From Paulownia fortunei (lineage: Eukaryota; Streptophyta; Magnoliopsida; Lamiales; Paulowniaceae), in the NCBI GenBank assembly GCA_019321725.1, contig CM033118.1, forward strand, positions 12,364,071 to 12,428,070: a stretch of DNA of 64,000 nucleotides, in the 5' to 3' direction. Made by a program: the position numbers and the translations under genes. The notes beneath the pieces were generated by a model. That model was not told where the DNA came from. It saw only the letters and a program-made list of their open reading frames with translations, and ran no database searches. Shown here in pieces: positions 47,661 to 59,639 of the stretch (the first letter of the stretch is position 1; the number at the start of each line of letters is the position of its first letter).

Positions 47661-49775
47661 TATAGGGTTCGCACGATCCTAGGAAATGTATACGCAGCAG
47701 AATTTAAAATTTTTCAAAAACATAAATATACATTACATCACATGTAATTAAAACGAATCCCGAAACCCTTTTGCAATTACTCAGTTGTGTGCGTTTTCTG
47801 ATAGTTAAAGTAAGAAAGTTTCAGAAACTTTTACATTGATTTGCACTCCGGCTGATGTAGGGATTGAAACGATTCAAATCATTATCACTGAATGAAAGTA
47901 TCTCCATGTTCTTCAATTCAAAACCCCTTTGATTGAAATCTGATTCGCTTCTAGGATTCCAAATGTTATCCCTCTAACGGTATCCACACCTTGAATGTCC
48001 ACTAGCAATCGAATCCTATACTAGTAGTTTTCGATTCGATAATTCTATCCCAAAATAATTTTGTTTGGAACAAAAACACACTAACAATTAGTATTTTAGG
48101 TGTTTAATTTAATTCTTAATTCAATAATTAAATCAAGAATTAAACTAGATAAAAAGTTGGTGAACTTTTGGAGATTGAAAGGAAAGGAGGGACGAATTTT
48201 TGGGGATGAAAGAAAAACTATTTTTCTTCACAAAAATCTTCAATTAAAATCCCCATAAAAATATCCAAGAAGATTATCGATCAAGACTATCACAAGTTCT
48301 TTCTATATAGGACTCTTCTTCATTTCTTATCTCTAACTCTTTTGGTAAGTTTCCTTATCCCATAAGGACTTTCCTTTTTTCTTATTATCTCATAGAAATT
48401 AAATTATCAATTCAACTTCCTCTAGGAATTGGATTCCCAATCCAATTTCCTAATGGGCTTTCTACAAGCCCACACCTAATGGGCCTAGGACTAAGTAATC
48501 AATTAAGCTCTACTTTAATTGATCCAATCAATTAAATTAATTAATTTAATTAATTAAGTTCATCTTTCTTAATTGATTCAATCAATTAATTAAATGTTCC
48601 AATTGGGCTTCCTAATCCAATTAGGTCCAATCAATTAATATAATTAATTAATTGAATTAATTCCACACTTGAATTAATTTAACCCCATTAATTAATCACA
48701 TTAATTAATTTAATCCAACACTTGGATTAATTTCTAGGCTAGAAATGGACTTGTCCAAGTTTTGTGTGTGACCTCTTAGGTTCACTTTAAACTAGTCGTG
48801 GGCTCACAACTCTTGTGACTTAGTTGAACAATTAATTATTTTGATTAATTAATCCAATTAATTAATTCTCTTAAAATTAACTCATTAATTCCAAGAACCC
48901 ACAAAACATGGGAAACATCTAACAATGCATCATGACTTCTAGTCTAAGGTGAATGTGCGAACCTATTTCAATTACGAATACCATGCAAGTATGGTCCTTC
49001 CGTCATATAATCTCCCGATTGAGCTTAGGGCATGGATATTGAGTCGAAACCCTATTAACTCAATAACTATGTTTCTATTCCTAGTAGCTTGACTAATTTT
49101 CATCCAACCTTGACCAAAAATTTTAGAGTCAAGTACAGTAGAACACACAGGAGATTCACCGATTCATCTAGATAGGTGACGGATCCTTTGTTGGCCACTC
49201 ATTAATCTTCATACATGAAGATGTTACACCTAATATAAACCCCTTATGATTGTCATGCAATCAGAAAATATATCAAAGAACAATATGTCATGCACAAGGT
49301 TACCATGGTGCCTCAAGTCCAAGAACTAATTCTTGCACTATCGTAATAAGAAAATTCTCATTCGACAATAGAATATTTCCATTTGGGAATTTTCAAGTGG
49401 GGTTGTTCAGTGTACTTGTTCCCAACAAGCACCCGCATACATGCATTAGTGTCTCCACACCAATACCTATGGAACGAGGCATCCTCATTTCAAGCCTGCA
49501 TCGTATGCGCAAGTTTCAACGGGATCAATGATGTCCCATCTCATTAATCCTTAACTTGGAACGTTTTAAGATCACAGCCTTAGAGGCATATTCCACGATC
49601 ACCATCATATGCGCAACCATGGCCCATAGCTATGTGCGATCTAAGGACTTTATCTAATTCTTATGATGAATTTAAGATAAAGATTGTCATTTAAATAATA
49701 TTAATATAAATAATAATGATTCACAAGGGTATAAGAAATGCCAGAATAATTGGCATGTCGGGCACTACTCTAACA
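47661..49775 (-). mobile_element. Solo LTR, second copy of the 2.2-kb family
   Basis: This is the reverse complement of the family at 14042-16239. Shared landmarks include 'gcatatgatgg.gatc' and 'atgcctctaaggct' (plus copy 14228-14262; here inverted near 49570-49620) and the long AT-rich middle. On the minus strand it starts TGTTAGAGTAG (49775) and ends near 'gaaccctata' (47661). Flanks are TCAAT (47656-47660) and TCAAC (49776-49780), a target duplication with one mismatch. Comparison with copy 1 of the Tat-like gag (39683-39695) confirms that the insertion lies between these two bases of gag. No internal coding region exists. Confidence 0.85.
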
Positions 49776-50220
49776 TCAACTTCATTATGGACCTCAACTT
49801 GTTTGCCCATTACGCGGCTAACATCACCATTGTCCACTTTGTTCATAAATTTTGTGATTTGAGAATCTTGCTCTTGAACATGTTTGGTGAGTCCCTCAAT
49901 GGCCTTCGTCAAACTTGCAATTTGCTCCTCAAGAGTTGTAGCATTTGTCACCATGACATGCGCTATGTTTAAGGTAAATGAGTAACTTGATGCTGAGTGA
50001 AAGTGGATGATATGGATACATCCTTCAAGTTTCCATCATCTTCGTTTGTGTAGGCAAGATGTGATAAATTCCTTTCCGCAGTTTCGAGCAGAGGAACTAT
50101 CTCAAAAGATGCTAGCAACTTTTTGGACATACTCTTTGTGACGACACCAATACTTCCACCTGCAGCATTTGAAGAATTTGAAATAGTAATTTTCACAACT
50201 GCAACATTGCGGGCAGTCAT
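49776..50220 (-). pseudogene. Tat-like gypsy copy 2: gag, N-terminal part
   Basis: It starts with ATG at 50220 'MTARNVAVVKITISNSSNA', then a break and 'MVTNATTLEEQIASLTKAIE' (49954 downwards). It is collinear with copy 1 (39690-40134) and continues at 47660 beyond the solo LTR. Confidence 0.82.
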
Positions 50221-50830
50221 TATGATATTTCAAAACTTTTGAAGAAAAGAAATGAGAGGTAGAAATTTTCCATTGGGCGTGCCATAAATTTGTAACACAA
50301 ATTTCATTGTCTGTAAATTAACAAACAAGAAAAATTGTACAAATTAAATTTTTACTAATTGAAATAATGAAATGGTTACAATCTCTGTGGTTCCTCTGAT
50401 TCTTCTTTTTAAGAACAAGAATTTTCAAGATTTGAACTTTTAGAGGTGGAATTGATGATTTGATCACCTTCGAACTTGATTTCGTCCTTCAAATAATATT
50501 AATTCAAAGATTTAGCACTTTAATCTTCAAGAATGTCGACTTTAGAATTTGATAATTTGTCGATGGAATTTACCATTTGACCTTCTCCAATGTGCATTTA
50601 ATCTTCTATAATGTTAATTTGAGAATTTAATAACTTAATCTCGAATTAAACGCTATTATTTTGAATGGACTCCATGATAAATGCCTTGATTTTTATTTTG
50701 AACATCGTGGATCTCCTTGGATTTGATCATCTTGGTTGATAAAATTTCCTCCAACACCTTTCTTGCTTTGACATCTTCTTCACAACTTATACTTTTGACT
50801 CTTGAAAATGACCCTTATTTATACTAGTAA
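50221..50830 (-). other. Tat-like copy 2: 5' leader, possible LTR edge
   Basis: The first 485 bases match the leader of copy 1 (40135-40640). Beyond about 50710, where copy 1 enters the gap, the sequence continues with 'acccttatttatactag' (50811-50827), which may belong to the element or its LTR. No primer-binding site is clear. Confidence 0.5.
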
Positions 50831-51683
50831 GATAGGAATTTTTGGATAAGTCATTTGATGAAGTGACAAAATTTGATTGGTCATTCATGATTTGATTGAT
50901 ATCACAAGATGTAATTTGAATTACTAATTTGTATTGATACTCACTTTCATAATTTACAAGATAAGTATTGATTTTTAAGAATTGAAATTTGACCCTTGGC
51001 GATATTTAATTAGCCAATAATATATATCATAATATAAATTAATTAACTATTTACTTTAAAAATTAAATTTAAATAAATTCTCAATATAAATAAAAAATAT
51101 AAAATTAATATTTAATATATATTATTTTATACGTATCGTAATTTAATTGACACAAATTTTATGTTTTCAATTATTTTAGATGTTTACTTAAATAAATTTT
51201 GTCATGTAATGATTATAACGAGATTGTATGTTCTACTACTCTTATTTTTGTAAATAAATCATTACTAGTAGAATGATAGTTATTTGATATATTACAAGAG
51301 TTTTGTTAAAAAAATTAATATTAAAATCAAAGTTCAATGATAATTAGTTAATATATAAAATATTTATTCATAATATTTTATTATTAAAAATTTATATTAC
51401 AATTATAGTCTTTACGTGCAAAATAAAACTAGTAAAATAAAATATTCAATTTGAACTATGGCTACTGCCCAAGAGCGAAACCCATCACTACAATTATTAT
51501 GTCATTCATACTAAAGTAACTCCACCATAAAGGTATAGTCATGAACTATTATTTCATCTTCTCTAGTTATTTCTCCTTATACATGTGATGTCATACATCC
51601 TTCACAGTAATTTAAAATTTTGAAACTAAATGCTAGTGGTTTTTTCTTCTTGAATGATGATTTAATGTTTTGTTTGGGTAAAC
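50831..51683. other. AT-rich non-coding DNA
   Basis: No gene or repeat family recognised. It is very AT-rich up to 51420 and somewhat less so after that. Confidence 0.5.
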
Positions 51684-52109
51684 TATAATGCCTAGATTTT
51701 TCTTAGGAATGCCAATTTTCATTAGTAGGCTTATATTAAATAATTTATTTCATTAAGGATAATTAGAATTTCTTTTTATTTAGCTGGGACCTTTTGAGTT
51801 ATTTCAATTATTAGTGGCCCTTTTAAGCTGTTTTAGAAAACTTTTATGATGGGTATAATAGGTAATTTCATTTATTAGACATAATTGACTCTATATAATT
51901 ACCAAGGAATAAGAAATAGTCTGTTAGAGGCGTCAGCAGGAAATCTACGCATCAGGTGTCTCTCCTAATAGCACATAATGTCTTCTCTTCAGGATATAGT
52001 CTTCAAAGTATGCCATGGATGATTGGAGTGACATATAATACTGGGAGAGAGCTTTAAAGAGCGAGCCATTGTTTAATTATGAAATTGGATTGAATTGGCA
52101 CTGCTGTCG

Positions 52110-52203
52110 GGTTACTATGGGACTTAAGCATGTTTAGCAGATTCATTTAATAATTGGGTTATTATGGGACTTAAGCATGTTTAGCAGATTCATTTAATAA
52201 TTG
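52110..52203. repeat. Tandem duplication, 2 x 47 bases
   Basis: Units 52110-52156 and 52157-52203 differ by a single base (c or t at the sixth position). They are head-to-tail with no spacer, which points to a recent duplication. Confidence 0.95.
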
Positions 52204-53359
52204 TGTCATGGTAGATTATTTTTATTTGGATCCCTTGTTCAATCATGTAAGGTAAAGAAATATGGTATCTTCTAAGATTGGCCTTGCTATTCGTTAATTT
52301 TGGATGGGATTATTTGAATATTATTATATTATAATAGTGGAGTACAACCAATTCATGACATATACAGCTTTGCCATGTGAATTTATTATTGAATAAATCT
52401 GTAGACAATCGCAAATACGATTCATGTTCGGTATTGCTTTAAGTGCTGCTTGAGTTAAATTGATCGTAAGGTGTACTAGATGGAGGGGATTACAAAGGAA
52501 CCAGTTGATCACGGATGGCAAATTAAAAAGAAACCAAAAGATTCTGGGAATTTGTTTCGAGTGCATCACATTTTTATTTGTTAAATATTTAATAGATGAG
52601 TAAGAGGAATAATAAATCAACACTAATTATCGATATATGAGGTACCTTTTACAATTATTATACTGGGATTAATATAGAAATGTATGTATAGAATCAGAAT
52701 TTTGGTTTATGACTTGCTAACTTTAGTGTCCTTATTTTACTTAATTGTTTTGCTGAGAATGTAGGACAATTTAATGGGATATTAATGAATTAATTAGAGT
52801 GTATTTTGGGTAATCTGATTATATTAATTTTTACATTTCGAGGTAAGTAGTTATCAGTATAATAGTCGATAAAGTTGGAGATGTTTTTACGTCAATAGAA
52901 GCCATGTTAAGTTGAATACGGCCAAAGAAATTATTGTTAGACTAATTACTCTATCTATCATCCTAAATTAATTATATTCGCGCATAAGAAATTTGGAGAT
53001 TTTTGGGTATTTAATTATTGGATCTGAGGTAAGTGAGCTTTCCCTTTTTTAATGATAACAATTCGTATATTGCAGTACTTTTGGCGTGCGTGAGTGATTT
53101 TTATAACTTGGATCAAGCGAGTTTATATATGTATTGAATTATGAAAATGTGAAAGTAGTTTGACTTTTGTGAGTTTTAAAATCCAAAAATTGAACATGTA
53201 TTGAAATGTGATTTCGTAAATATGGTGTTTTATAAATGTGGGTAATGTGGAGGTACTTTTTAAAAATCAATTGTTGATACATTATATTATTAATTATTTC
53301 AAAATAGACAATGGATAACTGATACTTGTTGGGATTTGAGAGTTTGGTCACTGACCCAA

Positions 53360-53480
53360 TGCATGGGGGATTAGGCCTGCACCAATAACCCAGTAAAAGG
53401 GGGTTAAGCTTGTACCAATGATCTAGTACAGAGGGGTTAAGCCTGTACTAGAACCTAAAACATGGGTGTTAAAACCTATC
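53360..53480. repeat. Short reiterated block in LTR-like sequence
   Basis: Three degenerate units of about 40 bases built on 'ggggttaagcctgtacta' (near 53366, 53400 and 53433). Similar small reiterations occur in the chromovirus LTRs of this window. Confidence 0.7.
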
Positions 53481-54174
53481 TTTACCCATAGTTATTTTAT
53501 ATGTTTGAGTTCACATGGTAGATTTTATATAGAGATTTGATTGATTTTCTTAACTACGTGTTTCTTTTTAACTTATTATTTTACAAATATTAAATTATTG
53601 GCATTTTCTTTGAAGCTCAAGTGATAACTCAACTACTTTCCATTGATTAAAAATTTATTACTATTTTTTTGACTTGATTGATCCAACTAGTTGAGTGTTG
53701 GGCTATGTACTAGTCTGTCGTGCTTATGGTTCTATTAATATTTTTCAGATATCTAGATTTAGTCGACAAGAGATTCTTGGAGATCGATGAGTAAGTATCG
53801 TTGAGTTCAAAGTAGTTACTTACTAATTATTTTAACAGTTCACTGGAAATGATTTATATTGAGTTCATTTAACAATATCATTTTTTGCTTCAATTAAGAG
53901 TTTAAGTTTGACTATTAGATTTATCTTCACTTATTTTTTCTTATTATTGAAAATTTAATTGCCATGGAGCTTTATCACTATAAATATTGAGAGTTTGATT
54001 TAATGGATCTTTTATACTTATTTGTTTATCTCACAATGGTATGAAATATAGATGTTTTATACCAATACTTAAGTGTTAGACAATATTTAGATTGTTAAGT
54101 TATCCTTGTAGGATTTTGGAATGTTTTTAAGAGCTTGTGATAGTTGTCATGTTTCCAAATCACAGGGCATGACA

Positions 54175-54999
54175 TAATATTCTAACAGTAGTTTATTATT
54201 GTTGCATTCATTGTTTGAGATGTTCTCTCTTTTTTTTTTTTTTTTTTTTTTTGTTACTACCTCTTCTTTAATGGATTTCTATCCATAAAAGGAAGTTTCT
54301 TCTAAGAAACCTATACAATGAAACTCAAAATTCACCTTTACCCCCCATTAGCCATATTGGATAGAACGAAAGATAGGAAACCTACTAGAAAGAGACTAAA
54401 AATGCCTCTTCTTACTATCTATTTATAATATATTCTTAATCAATGAAATCTCACTGCATTTAAAATGCTAGACTGGTGCTTTTATTTATTGAAGCACGAG
54501 AGCCTGTTTTCTCTCTCAGGTATTCTCTATAATGCTAAACAGAAGCCAAAGAAGGCGGGTATCTCCTTCGGGGGATGGTAATGAATCCAGTTTATAAGCA
54601 ATAAGCTCATCTCTAGAGTCTCTCTTGAAAGACTTGAACATATCAATATCATCAATTGACCAATTGAATAGCTAATCCTATAATTTGAGCATGATTTCAG
54701 GATAGCAAACTAGTCTTCCCAAAATCAGCATTAGAAATCATTTAATATACATATTCCCATTAAAAAAAAACAACAGCAGCAACAACAACAAGAACATTAA
54801 GTCCTTAGCAAAAGCGAAGCTCTAGGAGGCTAAGTTTAAATCTTTGAATTTTGGAATGCTATTCAATAACACCAATGACCATGCAGCCGTAATAAGTTCA
54901 AAAAAGGAGATGAGAAATAAACAAGTTCAAGTAGAAAATTGTACAAGGTAAGTTTAACCTATGGGTTTGGCATGACTTTCAAATTTATTTTTATGTTTA
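54175..54999. other. Unassigned stretch with long T tract
   Basis: It holds a run of 23 T (54230-54252) and a 'caacagcagcaacaacaacaag' simple repeat (54771-54791), with sequence less AT-rich than its surroundings between. No domain is readable. It may be a fragment of a transcribed gene or a retroposed sequence, but I cannot show this. Confidence 0.35.
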
Positions 55000-57256
55000 T
55001 TGACTTATTAAGATTTTAATATTATTTATAAATGTGTTAGAATATTATTAGATAGGCGTTGGTGCACAAACAAAGGGTTTTTGGTTGTAAATACTTGATA
55101 AAAAACACTTGTACTAGAAACTATCACCTTCCTGTATTCTTGTGTTTTAGGCTTCAAAAGTGTATGGTATGTTGAATAAAACCTGTAGGTATCATTATAT
55201 ACGTGTTCATGTATGAGTTAATAGTATTGGAATAAAATTTCATCGGTTAGAAATTAAAATATGACATGATAATTAAAGAGATACTCAGAACTGTCTCCAT
55301 CTAATTTCAAATTCTGTCCTATGTGAAAGGGACTGGTTTTACGGCATCAAATCCATTAGTTTTGGCAAGACTATGATCTATTTGTCTCTTTGTATATGTC
55401 ATCTAAGTGTGGTGAAAATTTAGGAGTGATTGAATATACTTAAGGGTGCCAAAACCATTAATGTCATGAAGTGCGCAAAACTATCACAGTAGGAAAAATA
55501 TGTTTCATATACTATTAAGGGAGCTGAACTTGGGAGGCTATATCCGTGACTTTTAGCCATTTTATGACATAGTTACATTGTTTTTGATGTTATCTAAGTG
55601 TGATAAAAATTTGGAAGTAAATGACTATGTCTAAGGGTATCAAAATCATCATGCAAATTAATGTGGCAGCGAAAAAATGTGAAGTTGTGAATTTGTCCCA
55701 TTTGGTTCATTAACATGTTCCAGTATAGATGTGGTACATTTGATCCCTAACATTTAGGGCGATATTATAAAAGTTATAATACATCAATTAAGTGAGGTTA
55801 GTATACATTTAAAATGTAGAATAAAGGTGCGTAGAACTTTGTATTTGGTTATAGTTTTTAAGTGGTAAGGTTGTTTAATTAAATTGAGATTCAAGATTTT
55901 TATATTACATTAGGTATAATGAACTTGTTAATTGAGGATGGTGATTGATATCTTATATTTTTATAGATTATTTCACATCTAGGGTTGGGGAGTAATACTT
56001 AAGAAATCTAGAAGTAACACACAACCAATCAAAGGTAAGTGAAAATCCATTTGCAACTACAATGTATGGACATAATATTTCGTGCATTATATATATTAAA
56101 GGTGATCCTTGTATCTTGATGTGTGTATTATGAGTATTAACATACCTTATAATGCATATATTTCTTGGATTATGGGACATAGGATTTATTGTGTCATTGG
56201 ACATGTCATTCATCAGTATTTAGATGTGCATGCATAACACATGTTCATAGTTGAGGTTTTGCATGCATGACATTATTTTCAAAAAGAAAATATTTTGGTT
56301 GGCCACTACTAGTATACCGAGGCCTGTGTGGCTTATTTATTTGATATTTTGGGGCGCCGTGAGTATTACTTCTCGGAGGATCATAGGGGTTGACAGGGGG
56401 TATGCCTCTGGTGGTCACGATAGGGTGAACCACTTAACTGTGCCCTTATTGACGCCGCTGGTGGGAAGATTTCTGGAGGATCATAAGGGAAGACAAGGGG
56501 TGGACCTCTGGTGATCCCATAAGATGGCTTCTGGACTGTGTCAATCTGTTTATAGCCATGTGATCAATTATTGAGAGCTCTATCCAATACATAGTAAGTG
56601 GGTCAAGAGTCCAGTGATGGAAAATGATTTTGAATGAAGTGTTTTGGTTTAGGAGCTTGCATTCCTGGCATGATTTCATAGAGATGCATCGCATATATAT
56701 TAGATCATCTCTTCAACATGCATGATTTTTGCTTACTGGGCATTAACTCATATAGTTCATGCATTGTAGGTAAGCATGGTGATACCTGAGACTCTGAGGC
56801 TTACTTGGCTAGTTGTTGGAGCTCCTACAGGCTTCTAAGGATCACTGTACATGGATGATGACATATTGGGTTGTGTTGTGGACATATTCTAATTTTTACA
56901 ATCATTATTATTGTGTAAATTGTTGTCTATATATAAAGGGTTACAAGATGCAAACTATCCTTTTTCTTCCGAAAGTATAGGCTATTATTTTGATTTTTGA
57001 GTTTATTGTATTATAACTTTGAGATGTCGTGTCCTATATTACTTTTGAAATTTTATAGTAAATAAGTTTGAGAATAATGTGACTGTGATGGGTGTTGTAT
57101 TTTTTTATATAAATGGTGATATTTCTATATACTTACAGTTTTTCAAAGTGCTACAGTTGACAAAAAAATTATATATATACACATGTACACACATATGCTA
57201 CCTTGTCAAAATTATTGTTATATCTATATCTATATTTAGTGGTGGGGATGTTATAC
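55000..57256 (+). repeat. Probable chromovirus-type LTR, 3' part
   Basis: The end 'ggtggggatgttata' (57242-57256) resembles the GGGGTGTTACA end of plant gypsy LTRs. Upstream are an 'aaggtaagtg' site (56028-56037), 'tgatattttggggcgccgtg' (56341-56360), and two similar blocks beginning 'ggaggatcata' about 99 bases apart (56375 and 56474). A 'tctaagtgtg' block occurs twice (55390 and 55584). No start was found and no coding region is present. It abuts the truncated Athila LTR at 57257. Confidence 0.45.
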
Positions 57257-58471
57257 AGCGGCCCCTGAATTCAGAATTGCGGCCCCAGTTCGCGGAAAAG
57301 TTAAAACTAGATTTTTAAATTTGATTTTGGGATTTCTTTTTGGAAGAATTTAAAAGACAACATTAGTGAGTTCTTTTAGCCTAAAAACATAGAGAAAAAT
57401 GAGAGAAAAAAGGAGGAAAATTGAAGAAAATGGAAGGATTCTAGGTTTTTTTTGAAGAAAAGCTAAAAAAAGAGGATCTTAGGGTTATTTTGGAAGACTA
57501 TTGGAGAGAGAACCATTTTGAAAAGTTTAAAACGTATGATTAGCATTAACCAATGGGGGATTAGTTCTTGAAACCAAAGAAGGCCATTGAGGTTCTTGGA
57601 GACAAAAGTCATTCATTTTTCTGAAACTAAAATAGGGCATTTTTGGAGACAATGAGTTATTCTTAGATACAAGATAGCTTCAACTATTCCTCCTACTTCA
57701 CAAATTGATGAACAATTTTCATATTCTTTTTGTTTATTTCTTAAAGTTATATTCATCCATGATGAACTAAACTTTTTCTTTCTAAAGGATGGTGTAAACT
57801 TATTTGATCCTATATTTTGAATTCCAAACAATATTAGTTCAAATTATTCATCTTGTTTGTGTTATCTTATTTAGTATTTCATCTTGATTATTTGGCCACT
57901 AATTGAGATTATTTGATGTATGAGATTCGACACTCGAGAGAGAGAAGATTATACATGATCATAGGGATAACACAACCTAGGAATCATAAAGTTGATAAGC
58001 TTATGAAACTTTTGAAGTTTTGAAAAAGAATTCATTAAACTTTTGTAGAGTTTTATTCTTGAATTTTTATAGAGATATCGAAATTTATGTTAGAACTCAT
58101 AGTTAATTCGACACTCGAAAGACGGAATTTATGAGTTTAAAAATTCTTAACTTACATGTGTTATTGACTTGAATTGGTATATTTTGGAAAGAAGAACATA
58201 AGTGATAATTGTGTGAGTCATTCCTCTAGAATTTCTTGCTCATAAGGTGTTTGTTATATTACTTCTAAGAATTCTACTTTTGTCTTTGCATTTTTATCTT
58301 ACTCTACTTTATTTATTAATCATCACTCCATTTTCTAGATAAAATTAGGACTATTTAAACTACGGTACTTGATGCAATTTTTTATTACAATCCTTGTGGA
58401 TAATCAATTCAACTCACTGTTGTATTAAAACTTGACACCATGCACTTGTAGTTTTCATAATTCCACGAATA
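57257..58471 (+). repeat. Athila-like 5' LTR, truncated
   Basis: It matches the last 1.2 kb of the 3' LTR (62033-63221) and begins abruptly inside the GC-rich block ('cagcggcccctgaattcag'). It ends 'ccacgaataa'. The missing first 650 bases may have been cut off by the neighbouring gypsy LTR. Confidence 0.8.
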
Positions 58472-58475
58472 ATTT

Positions 58476-58493
58476 TTGCATTGTTGTCGGGGA
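58476..58493 (+). other. Decayed primer-binding site (tRNA-Asp type)
   Basis: 'ttgcattgttgtcgggga' lies just after the 5' LTR. Plant Athila and Tat elements use 'TGGCGCCGTTGCCGGGGA' here (established). This copy differs at four positions, mostly C-to-T and G-to-A changes, a pattern that fits decay of methylated CpG-rich sequence (inference). Confidence 0.75.
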
Positions 58494-58614
58494 TTGTTTT
58501 ATCATAATTGCTTTAATATTGTTATGACGTAGTCTTGATTTTAGTTTAGATTGATTTTACTTTCTTCCCATATTTTAATGTTGTCTTGTCTTGCATTGAG
58601 TTATATATATTTGT

Positions 58615-59061
58615 ATGCATAAAGCTAAGAGTCTTGAGGTGATGGCTAGTAATAACTATCAATGGCCTTCAGATAGGTCTTCCATTAAAAAGGTTGTCAA
58701 TGTTGTTGAGGTAGATTCATTTACACAATTAGCTGCACAAATTTCTTCTCTTTCTAACCAATTTGCAGCTTGGACTTCTAATGGAGCTTCTCAAGAAATG
58801 GATTACATGGCATCCATTCACACTTTATTTATCGAAACCAAAGTTCAGAAAAAGGCATCATTAGAGGATTTGTTAAATACTTTCATTGGCAAAACAAGAG
58901 CCCGATTTAATAAGAATGAAGGAAAGATAGAAAATATTGAGACTCAATTGGAGCAGCTAGCTTCAAGTTTAAGAGCTCAAATAAAATCAATAGAAACTCA
59001 AATTGGACAATTTGCTACTGAAATTGATGTTCAAAAATGTAAAAAAAAACTTTCCAAGTGA
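58615..59061 (+). pseudogene. Athila-like gag remnant
   Basis: It encodes 'MASNNYQWPSDRSSIKKV', 'VDSFTQLAAQISSLSNQFAA' and a Gln/Glu-rich coiled-coil tail with repeated 'ENIETQLEQLASSLRAQI' and 'SIETQIGQFATEID'. This is the C-terminal part of the gag of plant Athila-type elements. The capsid core that should precede it is missing, so part of gag is deleted between the primer-binding site and this segment. Confidence 0.8.
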
Positions 59062-59170
59062 TATGAAAATTAATCCAAGGGAGCATTGCAAATCCATCCA
59101 ACAATAACAAATAGAGGAGTGCGAAACTATTGAAAAGTGCAATGACATCTTGCAATAGAAGCCACCTCAA

Positions 59171-59569
59171 GTGTTGACTAATTTAGGGAGTTTCATTATC
59201 CCTTATTCAATTGGAAACTCTACTTGTAAAATAGTATTATGTGATCTAGATGCAAACACTAATTCAATTTTATTGTTTAATTTCAGAAAGCATGCACTAG
59301 ATGAAGCAAGGCATACAAGGATGACTCAAGATATGCTTGGGAATGGTGACCAATTCTTGTACTCTATAGATTTTTTCATTTTTAATATGGAAAAAGATAA
59401 GTACATCTTTACCATGTTTGGAAAACCATTCACAGTAATAAGAGATATACTTGTTGATGTCCAAAAGGTCAATGATGCTACTCTGGATCATCCTTGCATT
59501 GTCTATCCAGAAGGATCGCCTACACTTTTAGAGCACACAAAGACATGGTATAATAAACACTTATTTTAG
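59171..59569 (+). pseudogene. Athila-like protease remnant
   Basis: 'NLGSFIIPYSIGNSTCKI' is followed by 'VLCDLDANTNSILLFNFRK', then 'FFIFNMEKDKYIFTMFGKPF' and 'ILVDVQKV'. Related proteases read 'LCDLGASINLMP' at the active site, so the Asp is kept but the next Gly is Asp here. The final part (59510-59569) already reads into sequence near the pol end, which shows the deletion. Inactive. Confidence 0.75.
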
Positions 59570-59639
59570 ATCCAAAATGAGTAAAGAAGATAGTCAAGCT
59601 CACGACTATAAACCAAGTGCTTCTTGGAGGTAACTCAAG

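Larger units (their letters stand above)
51684..54174 (+). repeat. Probable long LTR of a gypsy chromovirus (solo or remnant)
   Basis: The start 'tataatgcctagatttttc' and the end 'cacagggcatgaca' form imperfect inverted ends like those of chromovirus LTRs. Inside are 'gaggtaagt' sites (52841 and 53028), a short reiterated block (53360-53480) and a 47-base tandem duplication (52110-52203), a layout similar to the chromovirus LTR at 43784-45433. The flanks TAAAC and TAATA agree in only three of five bases, so borders are uncertain. No gag or pol sequence is found. Confidence 0.4.

Noticed and set aside
49250..49531. 93-codon open frame as a gene
   Set aside because: It lies in the second solo LTR, antisense to the LTR, without a domain and without an equivalent in the first copy.
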